The position numbers and the translations under genes are program-made. The notes beneath the pieces were generated by a model that saw only the letters and a program-made list of their open reading frames with translations, did no database searches and was not told the origin of the DNA. A stretch of DNA of 64,000 nt from an uncultured Gammaproteobacteria bacterium (GTDB lineage: Bacteria; Pseudomonadota; Gammaproteobacteria; Pseudomonadales; Porticoccaceae), in the NCBI GenBank assembly GCA_913058345.1, contig CAJXQR010000007.1, positions 140,324 to 204,323 of the forward strand. Direction: 5' to 3'. Positions within the stretch are counted from its first letter, which is position 1. Each line of letters opens with the position of its first letter. Positions 9,354 to 19,083 of the stretch are shown piece after piece.

Positions 9354-10610
9354 CTATTGAATAGATTCAAACGTCGGTAAGTTTTCAAGCAACGATTTAT
9401 CGAAGGCTTCATTGCGGAAAAATTTAGGGTAGTAAAAACCACGTAGCGCAGCATGGTATGTACGCACCTTGTCTTCGTAAATAAGGCTTGCATCCAAGTC
9501 TGTATTTGCCAGCGATTGGAGTGATCTTTCCAGAAGCGAGGGAGGCGCTAGTAGAGAAACCCAGGTCGCGATGTGAGCACGTCGCAACCGACCACTGCGA
9601 TATGCGGTAGATAACGATTCGGTTTTCTCATCGCCAACTTGCTGAAAAGCGTAATACCAAGGCCAATCAAAAGAGGTTGTTACGGGTACATAGTCAGACC
9701 ACTCGGGATGATTGCTAAAAAAGGCGTCCATCGTCACTTTTTTCGGTAAGTCCCAGGCATCATTCACTGTTTCGCGTTGCAACATCAAAATGTCGGCCCC
9801 GGGTGGTACGGGCACTAAGCGGTCTATCGCGAATCGTGCCCCCGCTGGCAGTATCACAGCAGTCGCTATCCAGATGGTGATGAGGGTCATTAAAATCACA
9901 GAGCTCGGCTTGCGCCAAAACGAAATAACAAAACAAAGCGCAGTCCAGAAAACGGTGTAACAAAAAACAAATAGGCTAGCCAAGATCAACGTATAGAGTG
10001 AGGTGCCTGCGATAAGCCCTGCAATAATTAACGGCGTCATTAAACACAAAAACAACCCGCTTGCCCGCAAGCATGCGCGTAACAACCAAAAAGCAAATGG
10101 CCGTCCAATAGTTGCTTCTAATAAGTCATGGCGCCCAGCCGTCTTTTCACTGGTTTTAAGATCATACAAGAGCATGATTAGCACAAGTGGAATGATGAAG
10201 GCGGTAAAAAATGCAAAGTCGAAACGGCCTATTAAAGCAATACTGGGGTTACCCACGTCACGCTCGTAGATTTGGCCTTCAAGAGCCAGCATTCTAATGC
10301 GATGTTTCCAGGGTATAACATCGCGCAGCCCCATTGCTGCATATGCGAAATTTGAAGGCGCGTCGTAAGTCAGGTGGAAGCTATAGTAAGCGGCACCGCC
10401 CCAGTCATTCACTTTTTCAAATTCTAATAAGCGGTCTTGCTGGTCCGCTGCCATGAGTTTTTCAATAGTCGTATTCTGGCGTTCCACGTCGACAAGACCA
10501 AACCCAACTGAAATAGCCGATAGGCTAAGTACAATTACCAGCCACAACCAGACGCTGCGATCCCGCGCAGTAAACTTTATTTCACGTTTTAGCACATGGT
10601 ATGTGCTCAT
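9354..10610 (-). CDS. ABC-2 type permease, DUF3526 family (module 1, second permease)
   Basis: The permease has 418 residues if started at ATG 10610, whose ATGA overlaps the upstream permease stop at 10607. One TM helix follows the cytosolic start ('SVWLWLVIVLSLSAISVGF'). A long periplasmic loop comes next, then five helices ('FAFFTAFIIPLVLIMLLYDL', 'ASGLFLCLMTPLIIAGLIAG', 'LILASLFVFCYTVFWTALCF', 'ILMTLITIWIATAVILPAG' and near). Between them is 'EKTAGRHDLLEATIGRPFAF', the usual coupling-helix region. It forms a heterodimeric export channel with the neighbouring permease. Last gene of the receptor-ATPase-permease-permease operon. Substrate unknown. Confidence 0.8.
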   Translation of the reverse strand: MSTYHVLKREIKFTARDRSVWLWLVIVLSLSAISVGFGLVDVERQNTTIEKLMAADQQDRLLEFEKVNDWGGAAYYSFHLTYDAPSNFAYAAMGLRDVIPWKHRIRMLALEGQIYERDVGNPSIALIGRFDFAFFTAFIIPLVLIMLLYDLKTSEKTAGRHDLLEATIGRPFAFWLLRACLRASGLFLCLMTPLIIAGLIAGTSLYTLILASLFVFCYTVFWTALCFVISFWRKPSSVILMTLITIWIATAVILPAGARFAIDRLVPVPPGADILMLQRETVNDAWDLPKKVTMDAFFSNHPEWSDYVPVTTSFDWPWYYAFQQVGDEKTESLSTAYRSGRLRRAHIATWVSLLAPPSLLERSLQSLANTDLDASLIYEDKVRTYHAALRGFYYPKFFRNEAFDKSLLENLPTFESIQ

Positions 10611-12043
10611 GGTTTCATCCTCCCACCACACCAAAGTAGTACGCCAAGTGCCACCACCAACCATGCCAGTAAGATCCTAAAAGAAGAGGACGCATTCGCT
10701 ATGCGTTCAGCTATGCTCGCCACGCGAAACTGAAATGCATCGAGCACCTGCCAGTTAGCCGATTCCACGCGTGCGCGTTGCCAGGAGTCTTCATTTTTAT
10801 TGCGATTGATGTCATCTTGATAAGACAGCTTCTCGGCATGCGCGCGATTGAGTCCTTGCACAAACGCAAAGCGCAGGGCTTCGGCTTCTCTTTGAAAACG
10901 GTGATAATGCTCCAAATCGGTTCCGGCAATGGATCGGGTGACAAAAGCAATTGTGAGTGCTGGTGTCAGCCAACCATAATCTGCAAGGCGTTTTTCTTGC
11001 TCTAATTGCGCAGCCATACGTGAGTCGGCATAATTATTTAACACTTGCGTGAGCTTTTGCTCAGCTTCCATTGCCACTAAACCACGGAAATTAACAGGCA
11101 GGTCTTCAATTCGCTCTACGCTGTATTTTTTAAGCAAATCAGCGCTCAACTGCTGAAAGGCCGCATCTTTGGCATTGTGGCCGTCACCCAGCTTTCGAAG
11201 ATCCGACAGCATCGCAAGGTCGACTTCGATCTTGCCCGCAACAGGCTTAGACTCGGTTGCAAGATTAACGGCAATGGATGGCAAGACCAGGGAAAAGCAG
11301 AACCAAAGCCCAGTCATGACAGCCAACACAGTCGCGCGTTTTTTTAAGGTCGTCGAAATAATCAGTGTGAGAACGACCCAGAACAGTAGATAAAGACAAT
11401 AAACGCCGAACAGTGACAGCAGCGCGGTAATATTTTCGCCACTCGAGAGAGCCAGCGCGCAGCTAGCAATCAACGGTAAAAGCAAAAATAATGAAAATAA
11501 GACAAGCGCCAACGCTTTGCCAAACACCAGTGTACGACCACTTATTCCTATTGCTAACAGTGGTGCGAGAACACCCGCTTCACGCTCTCGCACCACTGAG
11601 CCGTGCCCTAAAAGAATAATCACAAGTGGCGCAAAAAGCTGGTAAACCAAAGCCGGGGTCAACCACGATAAACCGCCTAAATTGGCACTCGCTGCCGACT
11701 CAGCAAACATCACTGTGTTCTGACGATGGCCTTCAAGAAAAATCGATTGACCTGTGACGGTATCAAGTCCTGGATCAAAAATGGCTAGTGGTACAGGCGT
11801 TCGAAAAAGATAGTGACCGTAGTGCACCATCCTATGCGGGTGCCGGTCGGGCTGATTTAAAAACATTTCTTCTGCTTCGGTTTGCTGGTGGGTTCTTGCG
11901 TGTTTTTCAGCCTCCATACGCGTAGTCGTTAAGAAGCTGGTAACCACAAAAAGCACTAAAAAAATCAGTGCCCCACCGAGCGCAAGCTGCGACCTCAACC
12001 ACGACCGCCACTCAGCGACCGCAACAAACCCTAGCTGTTTCAT
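10607..12043 (-). CDS. ABC-2 type permease, DUF3526 family (module 1, first permease)
   Basis: This 478-residue protein has an N-terminal TM helix ('LALGGALIFLVLFVVTSFL') and a periplasmic domain containing 'PVPLAIFDPGLDTVTGQSIF' then EGHRQN. Several more TM segments follow ('LVYQLFAPLVIILLGHGSVV', 'LALVLFSLFLLLPLIASCAL', 'YCLYLLFWVVLTLIISTTL', 'LWFCFSLVLPSIAVNLAT'), then a second soluble domain and a final helix. The sequence 'VVREREAGVLAPLLA' is the ABC-2 coupling motif. The periplasmic FDPG...G.S.F.EGH.QN pattern recurs in the permease at 21498-22931, showing that the two modules are paralogous. It starts 5 bp after the ATPase gene. Confidence 0.85.
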   Translation of the reverse strand: MKQLGFVAVAEWRSWLRSQLALGGALIFLVLFVVTSFLTTTRMEAEKHARTHQQTEAEEMFLNQPDRHPHRMVHYGHYLFRTPVPLAIFDPGLDTVTGQSIFLEGHRQNTVMFAESAASANLGGLSWLTPALVYQLFAPLVIILLGHGSVVREREAGVLAPLLAIGISGRTLVFGKALALVLFSLFLLLPLIASCALALSSGENITALLSLFGVYCLYLLFWVVLTLIISTTLKKRATVLAVMTGLWFCFSLVLPSIAVNLATESKPVAGKIEVDLAMLSDLRKLGDGHNAKDAAFQQLSADLLKKYSVERIEDLPVNFRGLVAMEAEQKLTQVLNNYADSRMAAQLEQEKRLADYGWLTPALTIAFVTRSIAGTDLEHYHRFQREAEALRFAFVQGLNRAHAEKLSYQDDINRNKNEDSWQRARVESANWQVLDAFQFRVASIAERIANASSSFRILLAWLVVALGVLLWCGGRMKP

Positions 12044-12048
12044 AGCTT

Positions 12049-12783
12049 TTATACCGACAATAAGTGTGATGATGGGGCGATTGCAGAAGAAAACGCCTTA
12101 TGCACGGTTTCTGTATCGATGTTCTCTTCACCTTCAGCCGCAAATTCCCCCACTAATGTACCGTTGCGAAGCAGTCCAATTTTATCGGCCACCTGGCAAG
12201 CGCCGTACACATCATGAGTCACCATAAGAACTGCTTTACCACTGTCGGCAAGGTGGCGAACGATCTGATGAAATTCGTCAATAGCACTCGGGTCTAAACC
12301 CGATGTCGGTTCATCCAGAAGCAAGATATCTGTATCACGTAATATCGCCAGTGCAATCGCCACCTTCTGGCGCATGCCTTTCGAGTAGGCGCTCAGTTTA
12401 TGCGACCTCGCCTCTGGCGCTAACGACACTCGATCTAGTGCAGCATCAATATCATTTTGGTTTGCAGAGGAGCCTGCCAGTTGCAAAAAATAGTGTATGT
12501 TTTCGCGCGCGTTAAGATGTTCGTAGAGTGACGCTGATTCAGGTAAATAAGCGATGGCTTTGCGAGTAGCGGCTATGTCAGAAATAACGTCCTTATTATT
12601 GACTCGAACATGGCCCTGACAAGGCGGCAAAAAACCTAAGAAGCTGAGCAAGGTGGTCGACTTCCCCTCCCCATTGCCACCGAGTAGTGCATAGACTTCG
12701 CCAGCATCAACCGCAAAGGTAATGCCCTTTAAGACTTTCTTTCCAGAGCGCGTGATATGGAGTGAATCCGCTTGTAATCGCAT
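12049..12783 (-). CDS. ABC transporter ATPase for the DUF3526 exporter (module 1)
   Basis: The start is ATG at 12783, 4 bp after the receptor stop; a longer frame to 13005 runs backwards through the receptor gene and is not real. The 244 residues carry Walker A 'LLGGNGEGKSTTL', signature 'YSKGMRQKVAIALA', Walker B 'DILLLDEPTSGLDP' and 'THDVYGACQVAD' (switch His). The LPESASLYEHL and YSKGMRQK sequences are typical of the CcmA/GldA-like subfamily that energises ABC-2 exporters. Very similar to the ATPase at 19413-20123. Translationally coupled to the receptor. Confidence 0.9.
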   Translation of the reverse strand: MRLQADSLHITRSGKKVLKGITFAVDAGEVYALLGGNGEGKSTTLLSFLGFLPPCQGHVRVNNKDVISDIAATRKAIAYLPESASLYEHLNARENIHYFLQLAGSSANQNDIDAALDRVSLAPEARSHKLSAYSKGMRQKVAIALAILRDTDILLLDEPTSGLDPSAIDEFHQIVRHLADSGKAVLMVTHDVYGACQVADKIGLLRNGTLVGEFAAEGEENIDTETVHKAFSSAIAPSSHLLSV

Positions 12784-12787
12784 GTTA

Positions 12788-14893
12788 TTAATACCGGAAT
12801 GTTGCTGACAAACGCGCATTAAACGGGGTGCCGGGTTGCACCCAAACGTCAGCATAGGAGTTGGTGTAGTATTCCTCATCGAACAAATTATTGATTTCGG
12901 CGCGCAATGATAAGGACTTTGAAACGTCGTAATTCGCTGCGATTTGGACGGTGGTATAGCTTGGCAACCTGAAGTCTTGATCACTAAAGAAGCCATTTCT
13001 ATCATCGACGTAGACTAAGCCGCCTATCAACTGAAGCGCTTTGCCAGCCAATTGAGTCTGTTGAACCAGCTGTAAACTCAATTGCTGCTCAGGAATATTT
13101 AGAAGATCTGCTCCCGCAGGCACTACTCTGCCAAAATCCGGGTCGTTGAATGCGTTTTTGGTTTTAGCATCGATAAACGTGTAGGACACCCAGATACTGA
13201 GTGTATCGGTGATATTACCGCGAAGGTCGAGTTCAATACCCTGGCTCTCGGCTTCACCTATTGCTGTAGCCAAAAAATCGGCATCGACCGTAGAGATGTT
13301 CGTCTGTTCAATATCGAAGATTGCTAAAGTCCCCTCCAGCGCTCCATCATTTAAGGTGAAGTTTATTCCCACTTCCGTCGACTTTGATTCGTTGGGGTCT
13401 AGATCATTCTCATCAGTTGCTCCCGATAGAGGGCGAAAGTTTTCGCCGTACACCGCATAAAAAGCGAGCGCATCTGATACGTGATAAACCACTCCAAACT
13501 GTGGGCTTACTTGTGTTTCAGAATATTTTGAACTGCTGTTGGATCTACGATTTTTTAATTCTTGTTTATAATCATCAAAACGCGCGCCTACTCGGATGTC
13601 TAACTTGTCTGTTACGCTAATTTGATCCTGAATATATAGCCCCATCGACTCCTGAGTTTCTAGTCGGTCAATATTTGGGGTGTTAACGGGGTCCAACGGG
13701 GGTAAGGGGTAAGCCCCGTAGACGGGGTCAAAAACATTGATAAGTTGTGGCGTACTTCTGTCGCGCAAAGCAAACTGGTCATTCTCAAACTTATCCGAAT
13801 CCATACCAACAATAACGCGGTGCTGAAGCCCACCCGTATCGAAACTACCGCTGAGTTCGGCACGAAACACATGATAAGTTGCATCGTAATCGCGGTAGCG
13901 GCGGAAACGGCCTAAATAGCCGTATTCGTCGACACCATCAAAACCGTTTTCTGTCGCAAAGCCTTCTAATGAGGTATCACGATAGTTAATCCCAACAAGT
14001 GCACTCCAGGTATCATTAAAATCGTGTTGGAATTCGATCTGATGGCCCAGCACGTCGGTTTCGATTGGATCATCACCCGGCTCACCAAGAAAACGACTTT
14101 CGGGAATACGACCTAGCTTACCATTGATGGCAACCACACCGCGGTCAAAAGGTATTTCCTGGTGGCTGTATTCAAGACCATAAACCAGCTGGCTCCTCTC
14201 GTTAAAATGAATGACAAGCGAGGGGCTTAATCCCTGCTTTTTTGTTTCAACCGTGTCCCGAAAACTATCGGCATCTTCATAAAAACCTACTATACGTATG
14301 GCAACTGCATCAGAGAGTGGAGACGTCCAATCGACATCGGTACGGTAGTTATCAAAGCTGCCAAGAGACAATTTGACCTCACCTTCTTTTTCGAAGGTAG
14401 GGCGTTTCGTGACAAGGTTGATGGTACCGCCAGGTTCCCCGCGTCCAAACAAAGCAGCTCGAGGACCTTTTAGCACTTCAACCGACTCGACGCCGGATAG
14501 GTCACGTGAGCCTCCAAACCCCCGGCCATCGTTAAATCCGTTCACAAGATAGTTGCTTGGGAGGTTTTCATCACCAACAAATCCGCGGACAGAAAAGCTA
14601 TTCCACAACCCACCAAAGTTATTCTGGCGAGATACCGATGAAGAAAGATCCAATGCCTGGTTGAGATCAAGAGCACCCGCATTTCCCAGGATTTCAGCAT
14701 CAATGCTCAGTTCTGATTGAGGAGTTTCCATTTTGGTGAACTCTCCCCGGTAGGCCTGTCGAGTACCGGTAACCACTATATTTTCGATACTAAGGTTTTC
14801 CGTCTCGTCCGTCTGAGCCAAAGCTGTATTAGCCGTTAAGGCAAAGAAAATTGAACTGCATAGCAGAATTGTCTGCGCAGAAAGATTTTTCAC
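12788..14893 (-). CDS. TonB-dependent siderophore-type receptor (module 1)
   Basis: This 701-residue outer-membrane receptor starts at GTG 14893 with GAGGAG 6 nt upstream. The signal peptide is cleaved near ALAQ (residues 24-27). A TonB-box-like 'IENIVVTGTRQ' is followed by a plug domain with 'SFSVRGF', 'VESVEVLKGPRAALFGRGEP' and GGTINLVTKRP, the FhuE/FpvA type. The C-terminus is a 22-strand-type barrel ending in 'RLSATFRY' with terminal aromatic. Ferric-siderophore import energised by TonB is the usual role of the subfamily. No Fur box could be recognised upstream. It leads an operon with an ABC exporter, an unusual partnership. Ligand unknown. Confidence 0.9.
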   Translation of the reverse strand: MKNLSAQTILLCSSIFFALTANTALAQTDETENLSIENIVVTGTRQAYRGEFTKMETPQSELSIDAEILGNAGALDLNQALDLSSSVSRQNNFGGLWNSFSVRGFVGDENLPSNYLVNGFNDGRGFGGSRDLSGVESVEVLKGPRAALFGRGEPGGTINLVTKRPTFEKEGEVKLSLGSFDNYRTDVDWTSPLSDAVAIRIVGFYEDADSFRDTVETKKQGLSPSLVIHFNERSQLVYGLEYSHQEIPFDRGVVAINGKLGRIPESRFLGEPGDDPIETDVLGHQIEFQHDFNDTWSALVGINYRDTSLEGFATENGFDGVDEYGYLGRFRRYRDYDATYHVFRAELSGSFDTGGLQHRVIVGMDSDKFENDQFALRDRSTPQLINVFDPVYGAYPLPPLDPVNTPNIDRLETQESMGLYIQDQISVTDKLDIRVGARFDDYKQELKNRRSNSSSKYSETQVSPQFGVVYHVSDALAFYAVYGENFRPLSGATDENDLDPNESKSTEVGINFTLNDGALEGTLAIFDIEQTNISTVDADFLATAIGEAESQGIELDLRGNITDTLSIWVSYTFIDAKTKNAFNDPDFGRVVPAGADLLNIPEQQLSLQLVQQTQLAGKALQLIGGLVYVDDRNGFFSDQDFRLPSYTTVQIAANYDVSKSLSLRAEINNLFDEEYYTNSYADVWVQPGTPFNARLSATFRY

Positions 14894-15495
14894 GCTTTAC
14901 TCCTCGTAAAATCACTGATGTCAATGCCAGAAATGGCGGTGGGGAAATTAACAGCCTTACAGAAAGTTATGTTGCATCATACCAATTTATGCAGGTAATC
15001 GTCTAAGCACACCGTCGACTTATTCCGTAAGCTCAAACAAGTGCTAACGTACTTTCACAAAAAAAGCGCGCCTCGCTTTAGATGAAAGAAAAAGAAATGC
15101 CTGCGTTCCCTCAAGTGCCTCCAAGCAAGCCTTGGTTGGTCTGTGATCAACAGAATGTCCTGGTAAAAAGACATAGTCCGCAAGCGTCCCCCACCAACAT
15201 GCAGTGATCAGCAAAGCACCCCTACTGAAAGATGCTGCCATCGCATTTCGTTCTGAGATATCCAAAGAACTACCGTACTTAACCGATATTCATCTGGCCA
15301 TTGAAAGTGTGCGTGACATGCCGGGAGGCTTGCAGGTTTTCAACACCACCAGTCACTGCAAGGTGCATGAATCGCTGTCTTTGCGGTGTTGTTCCGCGCT
15401 GAGGCATTAGCAATCAAGGGCGTCAATGTTTGTCCAGCAGCATGAAGTTTTGCTTGTCGTGTCTGGAATCGATAATGGGGCAACGATTATTGTCT

Positions 15496-15536
15496 AGCCC
15501 TCATAGAATGATATAACATATCATTCTATGAGGGCT
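15496..15536. terminator. Perfect 18-bp inverted repeat with 5-nt loop
   Basis: AGCCCTCATAGAATGATA (15496-15513), loop TAACA, then its exact complement (15519-15536). A T-run does not follow on either side, so this is not a textbook intrinsic terminator. A protein-binding operator, an RNA hairpin or a trimmed mobile repeat are alternatives. A second, 13-bp inverted repeat (TTATTGTCTAGCC at 15487-15499, inverse at 15617-15629) overlaps its left edge. Confidence 0.5.
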
Positions 15537-15609
15537 TCTTGCACTCGATACATTTACCTACCGGTTTTTTGCAAACGGCCAAATTACATTAAAAGACAAA
15601 GTGGAAAAA

Positions 15610-15789
15610 ATGATGTGGCTAGACAATAAAGCAACGAATATCCCCGGTGGTAGAACCAATATCAGCAAGGTGATATTCAGAATTAACCTGAAGGAAGAGA
15701 CAGATCCTATAAGCTCTGGTTGGACGAAGACCAGGCTAGCCAAACCACCCGCTATGTTCGCTCAGGACTTAGTGACCATCAATAATTAA
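15610..15789 (+). CDS. Short ORF upstream of the macA-like gene, unassigned
   Basis: It encodes 59 residues from ATG 15610 (a GTG 9 bp earlier is possible), ending 14 bp before the macA-like start. The product begins MMWLDNKATNIPGGRTNI and ends PAMFAQDLVTINN. It has no signal peptide, TM segment or recognised motif. The SD is poor (GTGGAAAAA). The macA-like gene has no visible SD of its own, so read-in from this ORF could matter. Its position in front of an export pair makes an exported-peptide gene conceivable, but nothing in the sequence demonstrates it; the opposite strand is also open. Confidence 0.25.
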   Translation: MMWLDNKATNIPGGRTNISKVIFRINLKEETDPISSGWTKTRLAKPPAMFAQDLVTINN

Positions 15790-15803
15790 CACCGCTTCGA
15801 CTC

Positions 15804-16952
15804 ATGCTGACTAAGAGTGAGCAACGCGTTTGGCGCGTTCTCTCAATAATACTCACGATAAGTGTAGGCGTTTTCTGGTGGTGGGGCAGCCGCCCGTTGA
15901 CCGTGTATCAAACTCAGCGCCTGACCACGGGTGATATCGAGGCCGTAGTCGCCGCCATTGGAACAATAAAACCCCGCGATTCGGTAGATGTGGGCGTTCA
16001 GGTGTCCGGGCAGATTACCCACCTATATGTGAAGCCCGGCGATACTGTAGACAAAGGACAGTTGTTGGCTGAAGTGGACGCCAGAGTATTAGAAGCAGCA
16101 GTAGAGGCCGGACGCGCAGAGCTCGCGATGCTCAAAGCTCAACTTGAAGAACACCAGGCAGAGAAGACTTTGTCGGAGCAGAAACGGCGGCGACAATTAT
16201 GGTTGTTCAAGAATGACTCAACACCGAAAGAGGATTTACAAACGGCTGAAGCTACGCTCGCTATTGCTCAAGCCCGGGTAAAACAACTTCAAGCCCATAT
16301 TCAGCAGACACGGTCGCTGCTCAAAGCAGATGAAACGCGGCTCAGTTATAGCCGCATCTATGCGCCAATGACTGGGACCGTCTTATCCATCGCCGTGAAA
16401 GAAGGGCAGACACTAAATGCGAACTACCAAACACCTCCCCTCTTGCAAATCGCCGATCTCTCTACTATGCGTGTTCAGGCCAACGTCTCCGAAGCTGATA
16501 TTCATCACATTCATCCAGGAATGCCGATCCGTTTTAACACGCTGGGGAATACCGGACGGGTCTGGAAGAGCAAAGTTGGTCAGATCATGCCCGCGCCCTT
16601 CAAGAACGATGACGATAGTAGCGAACGACTCGCTGTCACCTATACGGTGCTGTTCGATGTCGCAAACAGCGATGGCGCACTGATGCCCGGTATGACCACC
16701 GAGGTAGATTTTGTCATTACTTCAGCCAAAAGTGTATTACTGGCACCGTTGGCAGCATTATCGGCAACTTCATCCAACGGCGAGTTATACCTCGCGCAGG
16801 TATTGTTACCCAATGGCCACACCGAGCAGCGCCAAATCACAGCGGGTCGCCGCGACCGCCTGTTCACGGAAGTGCTGACGGGGCTAGAGCCCGGCGAACA
16901 GCTCGTTATAGGCACACAAGCCTTTGCCCGTCGTTGGGACAGCTGGTGGTAA
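15804..16952 (+). CDS. MacA/PvdR-like periplasmic adaptor (HlyD family)
   Basis: This 382-residue membrane-fusion protein has an N-terminal membrane anchor ('[19 protein letters not shown]') and a lipoyl half-motif '[20 protein letters not shown]'. A coiled-coil hairpin spans about 95-185 (Ala/Glu/Gln-rich, '[15 protein letters not shown]' region). The second lipoyl half '[20 protein letters not shown]' and beta-barrel and proximal domains follow, with '[11 protein letters not shown]'. It links an inner-membrane MacB-type ATPase to an outer-membrane TolC-type channel, which is not encoded in the window. The stop overlaps the macB-like start. PvdR of pyoverdine export belongs to the same family. 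No clear SD. Confidence 0.9.
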   Translation: MLTKSEQRVWRVLSIILTISVGVFWWWGSRPLTVYQTQRLTTGDIEAVVAAIGTIKPRDSVDVGVQVSGQITHLYVKPGDTVDKGQLLAEVDARVLEAAVEAGRAELAMLKAQLEEHQAEKTLSEQKRRRQLWLFKNDSTPKEDLQTAEATLAIAQARVKQLQAHIQQTRSLLKADETRLSYSRIYAPMTGTVLSIAVKEGQTLNANYQTPPLLQIADLSTMRVQANVSEADIHHIHPGMPIRFNTLGNTGRVWKSKVGQIMPAPFKNDDDSSERLAVTYTVLFDVANSDGALMPGMTTEVDFVITSAKSVLLAPLAALSATSSNGELYLAQVLLPNGHTEQRQITAGRRDRLFTEVLTGLEPGEQLVIGTQAFARRWDSWW

Positions 16953-18916
16953 AGCTGATTTGTCTACGGGACATTGGAAAACACTACGGTGGCGAGGGCG
17001 GCAGACCGCGAACTGACGTCTTGTGTGGTATTGACCTAGAGATTGAGGCCGGCGAATTTATCGCCATTGTCGGCGCGTCGGGGTCGGGGAAATCCACACT
17101 GATGAATATCCTCGGTTGTCTTGATCGTCCCTCTTCTGGCCAATATCTTTTTAACGGCAAGGATGTCGCGACCCTGAATAGCGACCAGTTAGCAGAACTG
17201 CGGCGTGAAACATTTGGTTTTGTGTTCCAGGCCTACCACTTGATCCCCACCGAGAGCGCCCGTGAAAATGTCGAAATACCCGCTCTCTACGCCGGGGTGA
17301 GTGAGACAGCCCGTCAGGCAAGAGCGACTGACTTGCTAAAGCGTTTAGGTCTGGCCGATCGTCTCGACAACTCCCCCTCCCAGCTTTCAGGTGGCCAGCA
17401 GCAGCGTGTCTCTATCGCCCGCGCGCTGATGAATGGTGGGCAGGTCATTTTAGCCGACGAACCCACCGGCGCTCTGGATAAAGAAACCGGCGAGAGCGTC
17501 ATGGCGCTGTTAGTAGATCTCGCCGCCGGTGGCCACACCGTTATTCTGATCACCCACGATCATCAACTCGCCAAACAGGCACAGCGCGTTATTCACATTC
17601 AGGATGGCAAAATTGTTGGCGACAAACACAGTTTATCCGCTGATTACAGTCAACACAGCACACTTGTCAGCGTGCAAGAACACGACAACAGCAGGCCTCC
17701 TCTAACAAAAACTACGCACAATCACCGCAACAGGCTACCCAGGGAGGAACTGCGCAACGCCTGGAGGGTGCTGCGGATTAATCGCGCCCGAACACTACTG
17801 ACTCTTCTCGGCATTATTATCGGCGTGGCGTCGGTGATCGTGATGCTGGCCGTGGGCGAAGGCACTAAGCGCGAAGTGATGACACAGTTAAACGCCATGG
17901 GACCCAACATGCTGCATGTGGGCTCCACTACCCCCAAAGCAGGCGGGCCACGTGGGGTGATCACCGAAGCGGACTTGGACGCCATTGCGCGCATGCCGGA
18001 GGTGCTCCGGGTTATGCCGATGTTACGTGATACCGCGCTGGTTCGCCGCGGCGCCATCAGTCGCAACTATGAGGTTCGCGCCACCACTGCGGTATTGCCC
18101 GCAATGAACCGCTGGCCAATTGCGCTGGGGCGCTTTTACACGGAAGAAGAAGATAGCAACGTGGCACCAGTGGTCGTATTGGGCCATCTAGCCTACCAAC
18201 GTTTCTTTCCCGACAAATCTGACCCACTGGGCCAGCAAATCCTAATTAAAAATGCGCCCTACCAAATCATTGGCGTAATGAGTGAAAAGGGTTCTGACTC
18301 TGGATACAGCAATCACGATGAACGTCTCTATGTGCCCCGTCGCACCGGCATGGTTCGCGTATTCCCCGCGCAGCGAAATGACACCTACCTTATTGCAGAA
18401 GCTGTCAGTAGTCATTTGCTACAGCAAGCCGAAAAAAAGCTGCAAGGCTTGTTGCAGGAACGTCACGGTGTGGATGACTTCTGGGTAAACAATGCCGCCG
18501 CCCGGCACCAGGCAGAATTAACGACGCGTAACAACATGACACTCATGCTCGCTTTAATCGCCGCGATTTCGCTTTTGGTCGGTGGGATCGGTGTCATGAA
18601 TGTGATGTTGATGACCGTGCGAGAGCGCGTACGCGAGATCGGTATTCGCATGGCCAACGGCGCCCGCCAGCGGGACATCCTCCGTCAGTTCATTACCGAA
18701 GCTGCGCTGGTTTCACTACTGGGTAGTGTTATTGGCGCTATCTTCAGTCAGGTCATTATCGTCATCCTGGCCCTTATAGGCGTCCCGGTGGCGTTCTCTC
18801 TCAGCGCAGTAGTGGCCGCCATGGTCTGCGCTGTGACCACCGGCCTCATGTTCGGCTTGATGCCGGCCCGCCAAGCGGCCCGACTGGATCCAGTAGCAGC
18901 ACTAGCGGGCGAATAA
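16946..18916 (+). CDS. MacB/PvdT-like ABC transporter
   Basis: It encodes about 656 residues with the ATPase first: Walker A '[17 protein letters not shown]', Q-loop, signature '[16 protein letters not shown]', Walker B '[12 protein letters not shown]' and 'LITHDHQLA'. After a linker comes TM1 ('[18 protein letters not shown]'), a roughly 220-residue periplasmic MacB domain, and three C-terminal TMs of the FtsX/MacB fold ('[20 protein letters not shown]', '[18 protein letters not shown]'). GTG at 16946 overlaps the macA-like stop; a TTG at 16934 is possible. Such pairs export peptides, macrolides or siderophores. A fragment of a cyclic-peptide exporter follows 13 bp downstream. Confidence 0.9.
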   Translation: MVKLICLRDIGKHYGGEGGRPRTDVLCGIDLEIEAGEFIAIVGASGSGKSTLMNILGCLDRPSSGQYLFNGKDVATLNSDQLAELRRETFGFVFQAYHLIPTESARENVEIPALYAGVSETARQARATDLLKRLGLADRLDNSPSQLSGGQQQRVSIARALMNGGQVILADEPTGALDKETGESVMALLVDLAAGGHTVILITHDHQLAKQAQRVIHIQDGKIVGDKHSLSADYSQHSTLVSVQEHDNSRPPLTKTTHNHRNRLPREELRNAWRVLRINRARTLLTLLGIIIGVASVIVMLAVGEGTKREVMTQLNAMGPNMLHVGSTTPKAGGPRGVITEADLDAIARMPEVLRVMPMLRDTALVRRGAISRNYEVRATTAVLPAMNRWPIALGRFYTEEEDSNVAPVVVLGHLAYQRFFPDKSDPLGQQILIKNAPYQIIGVMSEKGSDSGYSNHDERLYVPRRTGMVRVFPAQRNDTYLIAEAVSSHLLQQAEKKLQGLLQERHGVDDFWVNNAAARHQAELTTRNNMTLMLALIAAISLLVGGIGVMNVMLMTVRERVREIGIRMANGARQRDILRQFITEAALVSLLGSVIGAIFSQVIIVILALIGVPVAFSLSAVVAAMVCAVTTGLMFGLMPARQAARLDPVAALAGE

Positions 18917-18929
18917 CCTTGAGGACATC

Positions 18930-19083
18930 GTGCTAGCTTATCTTATTCGACAGTCACGCCTGGTACTGCTGACCGCTTCTGCAGCCAATGTTATTTCCGG
19001 TATCTGCGGCGTATTAATGATTACTAAAATTAATACTGCTTTGACCAGCGAAGAGCATTCTGCCGCGCTAATCTGGAGCTTTC
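18930..19083 (+). pseudogene. N-terminal fragment of a PvdE/SyrD-like cyclic-peptide ABC transporter
   Basis: GTG at 18930 has a good SD (GAGGACATC) 13 bp after the macB-like stop. The product 'MLAYLIRQSRLVLLTASAAN' then ISGICGVLMITKINTAL matches the first TM region of PvdE/SyrD-type exporters (pattern SG-GGVL-I--IN-AL). Homology stops near 19083 and the frame ends at 19139. The usual second half and ATPase domain (about 500 residues) are gone. Seen as an operon continuation of the macA-macB-like pair, it suggests a lost siderophore or peptide export gene. The assignment rests on about 45 residues. Confidence 0.5.

Larger units (their letters stand above)
14894..15803. other. Intergenic region between divergent transport operons
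   Basis: This 910-bp stretch must hold the promoters of the leftward receptor operon and the rightward macA/macB-like pair. It contains a perfect 18-bp hairpin (15496-15536) and a small ORF (15610-15789), listed separately. Another open frame (15204-15410, GTG start, 'YLTDIHLAIESVRDMPGG' and 'VFNTTSHCKV') resembles nothing I know and has no good SD. It could be a gene remnant, since nearby 18930-19412 is also decayed. Confidence 0.5.

Noticed and set aside
12784..13005. Longer N-terminus for the module 1 ATPase
   Set aside because: It would be translated from within the receptor gene; the ATG at 12783 is 4 bp after the receptor stop and begins the conserved domain.
14894..14990. Fur box upstream of the FhuE-like receptor
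   Set aside because: No 19-bp GATAATGAT-type inverted repeat is visible there or upstream of 25329.
15044..15265. Minus-strand ORF of 73 residues
   Set aside because: No SD, no family resemblance, overlaps another open frame; treated as chance.
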